Origin: Clostridiales bacterium UBA6981
GTDB lineage: Bacteria; Bacillota; Clostridia; Oscillospirales; Oscillospiraceae
DNA length: 11,528 nt
Direction: 5' to 3'
NCBI GenBank assembly: GCA_002450075.1
Contig: DJYJ01000069.1
Location: 1 to 11,528, forward strand
Program-made: the position numbers and the translations under genes
Shown: positions 7,815 to 11,528 of the stretch, in pieces
How positions within the stretch are numbered: the first letter of the stretch is position 1
Layout: the number at the start of each line of letters is the position of its first letter
The notes under the pieces: model-generated
Told to the model about the DNA's origin: nothing
Databases searched by the model: none
What the model saw: only the letters and a program-made list of their open reading frames with translations

Positions 7815-8636
7815 ATGCTGATGACTGTTATCGTGATCGTGTCGCTGCTCGGCGCGGTGGGCTACGGCTTCGCCGCCGCGGTCGGCGTCGCGGGACTTTG
7901 GAAATGCGCGCTGATCTTTGTGGGCGGCGTGCTGGGCCTGAGCGCGCTGTTTCTGCTCTTCGCGCTCGTCGTGTCGTTTTTCATCGACCCGAGCTGGCCG
8001 CGAAAAACGCAAAACCCGATCTGCCGCTTTCTCGTCGCGCAGGGCGGGAACATGATCTGCTTCTTCACCCGCGTGCACACGCACGTCGAGGGGCTTGAAA
8101 AGCTGCCGCAGGACGGGCGCTTTCTGATGGTGGTCAACCACCGCTCGGCCTTTGACCCGATCTCCCAGTTCTACCCGCTGCGGAAATACAACCTCGCCTA
8201 TATCTCCAAGCCGGAGAATCTGCGTCTCTTCATGGTGGGGCGCGTCGTGTCCGGCGCCTGCTTCCTGCCGATCGACCGGAACAATGACCGCGAGGCGATC
8301 AAATCCATCCTCGCGGCGGTGGATTACCTCAAGCGGGACGTCTGCAGCATCTGCATCTACCCCGAGGGCACCCGCAGCAAGACCGGCGAGCTGCTACCCT
8401 TCCACCACGGCTCGTTCAAGATCGCCCAGCGCGCGGGCGTACCGCTCGTCATCGCGGCGTGCAGCGGCTCGGAAAAAGTGAAAAAGAATATGCCGCTGCG
8501 CCCAACGCATATCTATCTTGACATCGCCGAGGTCGTCCCCGCCGAGCAGGTGAAGGCCATGACGACGGCGGAGCTCAGCGATCATGCGCGCGATGTGATC
8601 GCCGCGGCGCTGAAGGAAAGGGAGGGAGAGGCATGA
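7815..8636 (+). CDS. 1-acyl-sn-glycerol-3-phosphate acyltransferase (PlsC family)
   Basis: The product is a 273-residue membrane-associated enzyme that transfers an acyl chain to lysophosphatidate, giving phosphatidate for phospholipid synthesis. Two hydrophobic segments at about 3-27 and 31-56 anchor the N-terminus. The catalytic HX4D motif is NHRSAFDP (H109, D114), followed by the substrate-binding block FLPIDR (150-155) and YPEGTRS (182-188) with the GELLPFHHGSF extension (191-201). The ATG at 7815 has GGAGGG (7800-7805) at good spacing. It is the first gene of a plus-strand operon; its stop overlaps the reductase start by 4 bp. The two-helix N-terminal anchor is longer than in minimal PlsC proteins. 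Acyl-acceptor specificity is inferred from the family only. Confidence 0.9.
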   Translation: MLMTVIVIVSLLGAVGYGFAAAVGVAGLWKCALIFVGGVLGLSALFLLFALVVSFFIDPSWPRKTQNPICRFLVAQGGNMICFFTRVHTHVEGLEKLPQDGRFLMVVNHRSAFDPISQFYPLRKYNLAYISKPENLRLFMVGRVVSGACFLPIDRNNDREAIKSILAAVDYLKRDVCSICIYPEGTRSKTGELLPFHHGSFKIAQRAGVPLVIAACSGSEKVKKNMPLRPTHIYLDIAEVVPAEQVKAMTTAELSDHARDVIAAALKEREGEA

Positions 8637-9364
8637 AGGTCGCCCTGATCACCGGCTCGTCCCGCGGCATCGGCGCCGCGGCGGCGCGTGAGCTGGCCGC
8701 GGCCGGTTATGCCGTCTGCATCAATTATATCGAGCGTGAGGACAAGGCCGAGGAGCTTGCCGCCGCTTTGCGCGAGGAGGGACACGCCGTTCTCACGCAC
8801 CGTGCCGACGTCGCCGACGCCGCGGCGGTGAGGGAAATGGTACGCCGCATCGAGCGGGAGCTCGGATATGTGACGCTGCTGGTAAACAACGCCGGCATCG
8901 CCGAGCAGCACCTGTTCCAGGACATCACACCCGAATGGTGGCAGCGCATCTTCGCCGTGAACCTCGGCGGCTGCTTCAACTGCACCCAGGCGGTGCTGCC
9001 CCACATGCTGCACGAGCACGCGGGCTGCATTGTCAACGTCAGCTCGATCTGGGGCAGCCACGGCGCAAGCTGCGAAACGGCGTATTCTGCAACCAAGCAC
9101 GCGATCATCGGGCTGACGCGCTCGCTGGCCGCAGAGCTTGCGCCGAGCGGCATCCGCGTCAACTGCGTCGCGCCCGGCGTCATCGACACCGACATGGTCA
9201 AGGTACTGGGGCAGGAGACGCTCGACAGCCTCGCCCGCGAGGCGATCCCGATGGGGCGTCTCGGCACGCCGGAGGAGATCGCGCGGGCGATCCGCTTCCT
9301 CGCCGACGAGGCGAGCTATACGACCGGACAGGTGCTCGGCTGCGACGGCGGGTTTATTATTTAG
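8633..9364 (+). CDS. Short-chain dehydrogenase/reductase, FabG-like (3-oxoacyl-ACP reductase type)
   Basis: The product is a 243-residue cytosolic classical SDR. It has the cofactor motif TGSSRGIG (7-14), NNAG (85-88), and the catalytic tetrad N110, S138, Y151 and K155 (the last in YSATKHA), with the C-terminal GQVLGCDGG segment near 232-240. An Arg at the end of the TGSSRGIG loop is compatible with NADPH. The ATG overlaps the plsC stop (ATGA), with GGAGGGAG just upstream, so the two are translationally coupled. Coupling to an acyltransferase fits a role in fatty acid or lipid synthesis. It lacks surrounding fab genes (fabD, acpP, fabF), so it may be a second FabG paralogue or act on another keto substrate. 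Confidence 0.88.
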   Translation: MKVALITGSSRGIGAAAARELAAAGYAVCINYIEREDKAEELAAALREEGHAVLTHRADVADAAAVREMVRRIERELGYVTLLVNNAGIAEQHLFQDITPEWWQRIFAVNLGGCFNCTQAVLPHMLHEHAGCIVNVSSIWGSHGASCETAYSATKHAIIGLTRSLAAELAPSGIRVNCVAPGVIDTDMVKVLGQETLDSLAREAIPMGRLGTPEEIARAIRFLADEASYTTGQVLGCDGGFII

Positions 9365-9413
9365 GGAACTATACCGCTGCTTCTCTGAAGACAGAATTAA
9401 GAGGGGGATCAAT

Positions 9414-9905
9414 ATGCTCTATACAGATTCGCTTGCCTCAGCGCTGGGGGAGATCCTGCTTGTGAGCGACGGCGAGGCGCTGTGCGGCCTGTACTTTGAG
9501 GGGCAGAAATATTATCCCGCGCTCCCGGAGGCAAAGGAAGATCCCACTCTGCCTGTTTTTCAATCGGCGCGCGACTGGCTCAAGCGCTATTTTGCCGGGG
9601 AGAAGCCCGAAACCGATCTGCCGCTGCGTGCGGCGGGAACGGATTTTCAGCGCGCGGTGTGGGCGCTGCTCTCCGAGATCCCGTACGGCGCGACCGTGAC
9701 CTACGGCGAGCTTGCGGACACGCTGTCGGCGCAGCGGGGGAGACCCTGTTCGGCACGGGCGGTCGGCGCGGCGGTCGGGCGCAACCCGATTTCCGTCATC
9801 GTGCCTTGCCACCGTGTGCTCGGAGCGGGCGGCGCGCTGACCGGCTATGCCGGCGGCCTTGCGCGCAAGCGCGCGCTGCTGCGGCTTGAGGGGGGCGCGC
9901 TGTGA
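9414..9905 (+). CDS. ogt: Methylated-DNA--protein-cysteine methyltransferase (Ogt type)
   Basis: The 163-residue product removes methyl groups from O6-methylguanine in DNA by irreversible transfer to its own cysteine. Seen: the N-terminal ribonuclease-like domain (about 1-72), then FQRAVWALLSEIPYGATVTYGELA (78-101, helix-turn-helix start), the Arg finger in SARAVG (R115), GRNP (122-125), and the active site IVPCHRV (C132) followed by GGALTGYAGGLARKRALL. The start is ATG 9414, with AAGAGGGGG six bases upstream; the frame is open further 5' but overlaps the reductase without support. No Ada zinc domain is fused. It follows the reductase by 49 bp, and its stop overlaps the GTG of the Smr gene by 4 bp. 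Confidence 0.93.
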   Translation: MLYTDSLASALGEILLVSDGEALCGLYFEGQKYYPALPEAKEDPTLPVFQSARDWLKRYFAGEKPETDLPLRAAGTDFQRAVWALLSEIPYGATVTYGELADTLSAQRGRPCSARAVGAAVGRNPISVIVPCHRVLGAGGALTGYAGGLARKRALLRLEGGAL

Positions 9906-10144
9906 TCGATCCGATCATCGAGCTTGACGTGCACGGCATGACGGTTACCCAGGCCTGCGTCGCCATCGACGCGGCGCTGCGCCGGTCAAAGGGCGCGTAT
10001 CGCATCCGCGTGATCCACGGCTTTCACGGCGGCACCGCGCTGCGCGACGCCATTCGCGGCCGCTATGGCGCCAACGGAAAAGTAAAGCGCGTCGAGCTGG
10101 GGCTCAATCCCGGCCAGACCGATCTCGTCCTGCGCGAATTTTAG
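9902..10144 (+). CDS. Stand-alone Smr domain protein
   Basis: The product is an 80-residue single-domain protein related to the C-terminal endonuclease domain of MutS2. Seen: LDVHGMT (8-14), the core IRVIHGFHGGTALRD (35-49) and the closing GLNPGQTDLVLREF (67-80). These are the HGMT, HGxGxG-like and GxNxGxT marks of Smr. The middle glycine motif reads HGFHGG, with a His where many members have Gly. The start is GTG at 9902, overlapping the ogt stop (GTGA), so it depends on ribosomes finishing ogt. Smr domains nick branched DNA or cleave RNA; which applies here is not known. No terminator with a T-tract follows on this strand before the tRNA promoter at 10169. Confidence 0.88.
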   Translation: MIDPIIELDVHGMTVTQACVAIDAALRRSKGAYRIRVIHGFHGGTALRDAIRGRYGANGKVKRVELGLNPGQTDLVLREF

Positions 10145-10168
10145 AGCACGGCAGCGTCCATTCGTTTG

Positions 10169-10197
10169 TTGACAGCACGAGGGCGATTGTGTTATAA
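10169..10197 (+). promoter_or_regulatory. Strong promoter upstream of the tRNA-Ser array
   Basis: TTGACA (10169-10174), a 17-nt spacer and TTATAA (10192-10197) form a near-consensus sigma-A promoter, as expected for a stable-RNA gene. The predicted start near 10204 falls at the base of the hairpin at 10203-10230. Confidence 0.8.
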
Positions 10198-10202
10198 AAA
10201 GA

Positions 10203-10230
10203 AAGCTGACCGCGCGGACGCGGCCAGCTT
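10203..10230. terminator. Hairpin: 5'-leader structure, or relic minus-strand terminator
   Basis: A 12-bp stem with one mismatch (10203-10214 with 10219-10230) has loop CGGA. On the plus strand no T-tract follows, so it would be a 5'-terminal hairpin of the tRNA precursor. On the minus strand the stem is followed by TTTCTTTTTAT, the form of an intrinsic terminator. No intact minus-strand gene in the window would use it. Confidence 0.5.
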
Positions 10231-10237
10231 GCTATCC

Positions 10238-10307
10238 GGAGGGTTACCGAAGTGGTCACAACGGGGCGGTCTTGAAAACGAAACGCCACTTTGGAAGCCG
10301 CCCTCCG
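10238..10307 (+). pseudogene. Truncated tRNA-Ser(UGA), copy 1
   Basis: Positions 10238-10279 match the intact tRNA-Ser at 41 of 42 bases, through the acceptor 5' strand, D arm and anticodon loop (TGA at 10273-10275). Identity then stops. There is no variable arm or T arm, but GCCCTCCG at 10300-10307 can still pair with the GGAGGG acceptor strand. The result is a 70-nt tRNA-like remnant without CCA. Confidence 0.85.
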
Positions 10308-10431
10308 AAAAACCTTGTATTTTCAATGGCTTCCGGGTATCATAGAAAAGAGATTTCGGGAGACTTCTCTCCTAAAGTTCTCTCCTTTTTCCACGGCACT
10401 TTTTTCAAAAACCAATCGGCTGAAAAGACAT

Positions 10432-10495
10432 GGAGGGTTACCGAAGCGGTCATAACGGGGTGGTCTTGAAAACCGTGGGCTTGAACGGAACAAGC
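10432..10495 (+). pseudogene. Truncated tRNA-Ser(UGA), copy 2
   Basis: Positions 10432-10476 match the intact tRNA-Ser at 43 of 45 bases. Both changes keep pairing plausible, one by a G-U pair in the anticodon stem. The anticodon TGA is at 10467-10469. A different variable arm follows (GCTTG 10479-10483 with CAAGC 10491-10495), then the T arm and 3' acceptor strand are absent and a terminator-like hairpin takes over. Confidence 0.85.
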
Positions 10496-10529
10496 GATCC
10501 CGCAAAGCCGCGGAATCGCTGGATTTTTT
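10493..10529 (+). terminator. Terminator-like hairpin between tRNA copy 2 and the intact tRNA
   Basis: An 11-bp stem with one C-A mismatch (10493-10503 with 10510-10520) and a 6-nt loop is followed, after GGA, by six T (10524-10529). The 5' strand shares three bases with the variable arm of copy 2. If it works, transcription from the promoter at 10169 would stop before the intact tRNA. Confidence 0.6.
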
Positions 10530-10623
10530 GGAGTGCGTTGGTTTCGGTTCCCAGCCGTATCTAAGAGGAAATCTAAGACAATTTCATATCGTCGTTATCT
10601 CTCGACCGGGAGTTAACATACAT

Positions 10624-10713
10624 GGAGGGTTACCGAAGTGGTCATAACGGGGCGGTCTTGAAAACCGTTAGAGCCGCAAGCTCACAGGGGTTCGAGTCCC
10701 TTACCCTCCGCCA
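10624..10713 (+). tRNA. tRNA-Ser (anticodon UGA)
   Basis: This is a complete class II tRNA of 90 nt with encoded CCA. The acceptor GGAGGGT pairs with ACCCTCC, with discriminator G (10710) and CCA at 10711-10713. The D stem is CCG/CGG. The anticodon stem GCGGT/ACCGT holds loop CTTGAAA with TGA at 10659-10661. The long variable arm is GAGC/GCTC, and the T stem AGGGG/CCCTT holds loop TTCGAGT. It reads UCN serine codons. I see no convincing promoter of its own between 10530 and 10623; it may rely on read-through from 10169. A terminator follows at 10747-10780. Confidence 0.96.
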
Positions 10714-10746
10714 CATTGTGGTACCAGAATAAGATACCACAGCGAA

Positions 10747-10780
10747 AAACCCAGAAGTTTCAAGGACTTCCGGGTTTTTT
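10747..10780 (+). terminator. Intrinsic terminator of the tRNA-Ser unit
   Basis: A 12-bp stem with one mismatch (10747-10758 with 10766-10777) and a 7-nt loop ends in a T-run through 10780, with a second T-run from 10786. Confidence 0.88.
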
Positions 10781-10829
10781 GCGCATTTTTTTAAGATAAA
10801 ATAAAAAGATGTCACAGGCTGTTTTCTAC

Positions 10830-10848
10830 CGGAGTGAGGGATTCGAAC
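10830..10848 (-). other. tRNA 3'-end-like relic
   Basis: On the minus strand this reads GTTCGAATCCCTCACTCCG, the form of a T loop, T-stem 3' strand, acceptor 3' strand and discriminator G of a bacterial tRNA. It is followed by GTA rather than CCA. No matching GGAGTGA 5' strand is found nearby, so it is a fragment, not a tRNA. It differs in sequence from the intact tRNA-Ser and is in the opposite orientation. It may be an old attachment-site half. Confidence 0.35.
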
Positions 10849-11060
10849 GAACTACATACACAGCGCTTGAGGGGCCGGATCTCCGAAGTTTTTACGGAGA
10901 TTCGACCATTTTTGCTTTTCCAATTATCAAATCTTTGTGTTCAAGAAGGAATACTCATAGCCATGAGAAAGGAGATGGTGATAGCATGCTTGCTCGCGTA
11001 TACGTTTTGATAAGGTTTCAGCCAGGTATATAGTGCGCTGCCAAGAACAAAATAATTCCG

Positions 11061-11141
11061 TCAAAGCACTTTTACGGACGCGCCGCTCCAGTGCCGATTG
11101 GCAATATTGGCTTTCTGCTTGACGGTTAGATTAGTGCTCAT
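11061..11141 (-). CDS. Possible 26-residue peptide or truncated gene start
   Basis: A minus-strand ATG at 11141-11139 has AAGAAGG seven bases upstream and a TATAAT (11177-11172) 30 bases upstream. It encodes 26 residues: MSTNLTVKQKANI, ANRHWSGASVKVL and a stop. The -35 region is poor. The peptide is polar, without a recognisable motif. It may be the beginning of a decayed gene rather than a real small protein. Confidence 0.2.
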   Translation of the reverse strand: MSTNLTVKQKANIANRHWSGASVKVL

Positions 11142-11220
11142 CGGAAAACCTTCTTAAAAATGGTATACCCCATTATAAGTAAACAAGTCAACGCGCAGAT
11201 CAATGAACTGAACGAGTCTC

Positions 11221-11261
11221 AAAAAATGAAAAAATGAGCAGGCCAATGTAGTACCTGCTCA
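11221..11261 (-). terminator. Intrinsic terminator of the small Cys-rich protein gene
   Basis: On the minus strand an 8-bp stem (11261-11254 with 11242-11235) encloses an 11-nt loop and is followed by two runs of T (11234-11221). It lies 17 bp after the stop of the gene at 11278-11493. Confidence 0.85.
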
Positions 11262-11277
11262 CAGCTTTCACGGAAGT

Positions 11278-11493
11278 TTATGTCCTATGACACTGAGGGC
11301 AACATGTCGCACATCCGTCGACTCTCGAATAATACTCACGGGCCTTTTTTATCGCTTCAGAGCACGAAGAGTAATATCCTAAGTAAATCCTGTTTTCTGC
11401 GGACGGGAGCCAGTAGCAATCTTCCGTATGGACCTCGTGGTCATAGTGTGGGTTTCCAGTGGAGTCTTTGTTTACATAGTAATGCTTGTACAT
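11278..11493 (-). CDS. Small Cys/His-rich protein, Ada-zinc-domain-like pattern, function unknown
   Basis: The product has 71 residues: MYKHYYVNKDSTGNP, then HEVHTEDCYWLP (19-30), NRIYLGYYSSCSEAIKKA (34-51) and a C-terminal GCATCCPQCH (60-69). The order of a His-x4-Cys pair, an NRxYLG strand, a short helix with EA, and a closing C-x2-CC-x2-C-H resembles small metal-binding domains such as the Ada zinc domain. I recall similar small proteins with EVH...C...LP...LG...GC..C...CH in accessory DNA and integron cassettes, from memory only. The ATG at 11493 has only a weak ribosome binding site; a TATAAT at 11517-11512 implies a leader of about a dozen bases. It has its own terminator at 11221-11261. 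It is lower in GC than the genes left of the tRNA, which suggests transfer. Confidence 0.7.
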   Translation of the reverse strand: MYKHYYVNKDSTGNPHYDHEVHTEDCYWLPSAENRIYLGYYSSCSEAIKKAREYYSRVDGCATCCPQCHRT

Positions 11494-11511
11494 TTCTGTA
11501 TACGACCTTGT

Positions 11512-11517
11512 ATTATA
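11512..11517 (-). promoter_or_regulatory. -10 element of the small Cys-rich protein gene
   Basis: A perfect TATAAT on the minus strand lies 18 bases upstream of the ATG at 11493. The matching -35 would fall beyond the end of the window, so the promoter cannot be completed. Confidence 0.45.
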
Positions 11518-11528
11518 GAGTAGTAGTT

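Larger units (their letters stand above)
10781..11220. other. AT-rich region with no convincing gene
   Basis: This 440-bp stretch has visibly lower GC than the rest and no frame with clear coding character. It holds a tRNA-3'-end-like relic (10830-10848, minus), a 9-bp hairpin with one G-U pair (10877-10885 with 10895-10903), and a strong AAAGGAG (10968-10974) that leads into only a 15-codon frame (10986-11033). It also contains a 26-codon minus-strand frame (11061-11141) with a usable ribosome binding site. It looks like decayed accessory DNA downstream of a tRNA gene. Confidence 0.5.

Noticed and set aside
8582..9412. Long minus-strand frame opposite the SDR gene
   Set aside because: Shadow of the reductase gene, which has a complete catalytic tetrad.
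10238..10713. CRISPR array or other regular repeat system
   Set aside because: There are three ~43-nt repeats spaced ~193 bp, but they are clearly tRNA-Ser 5' portions with unequal, long spacers and no cas genes.
10809..11033. 74-codon plus-strand frame beginning MSQAVFYRSEGFER
   Set aside because: No ribosome binding site. The GFER segment is the reverse reading of a tRNA T loop, a common source of false proteins. It also runs through a hairpin.

Overview
The window is dense, high-GC DNA. Its gene content, strong sigma-A-type promoters, GGAGG-type ribosome binding sites, GTG/TTG starts and intrinsic terminators point to a Firmicute. My best guess is a gut Clostridium-class organism of the Oscillospiraceae type. 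That taxon is inferred from style and protein character, not from a marker gene. The last ~800 bases are visibly more AT-rich and gene-poor, and look like the edge of an accessory region.

Layout. (1) 38-604 (-): 5-formyltetrahydrofolate cyclo-ligase. It diverges from (2) 772-2010 (+), an AraM/EgsA-type sn-glycerol-1-phosphate dehydrogenase. Both have recognisable promoters in the shared intergenic region, and a bidirectional terminator follows at 2022-2056. (3) 2069-2302 (-): a small zinc-ribbon protein. (4) A minus-strand cluster reads from right to left: glycerol kinase glpK (7580 to 6063), a 22-codon relic of a HAD gene start, an intact HAD-IIA phosphatase (5854-5045), a membrane protein overlapping it by 4 bp (5048-4404), and a PMT-family membrane mannosyltransferase with an extra jelly-roll-like domain (4336-2540). 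(5) Divergent from glpK is a plus-strand operon: plsC-like acyltransferase, SDR/FabG-like reductase, Ogt-type DNA methyltransferase and a stand-alone Smr domain protein (7815-10144). Two of its three junctions are 4-bp overlaps. (6) 10169-10780: a strong promoter, two truncated 5' halves of tRNA-Ser(UGA), then one intact tRNA-Ser(UGA) and a terminator. (7) 10781-11528: low-GC DNA with a tRNA-3'-end-like relic and one small Cys/His-rich protein.

Functional theme. Several genes handle glycerol phosphates and lipids. GlpK makes sn-glycerol-3-phosphate, PlsC acylates a lysophosphatidate made from it, AraM/EgsA makes the opposite enantiomer sn-glycerol-1-phosphate, and the HAD-IIA enzyme could dephosphorylate a small phosphoester. 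PMT and its neighbours point to envelope glycosylation. Ogt and Smr form a small nucleic-acid repair or processing tail.

The two most unusual structures are non-coding. One is the triple arrangement of tRNA-Ser 5' portions. The other is a near-perfect 43-bp duplication of the HAD gene start flanking a two-hairpin palindromic insert that carries a fresh ribosome binding site and start codon.
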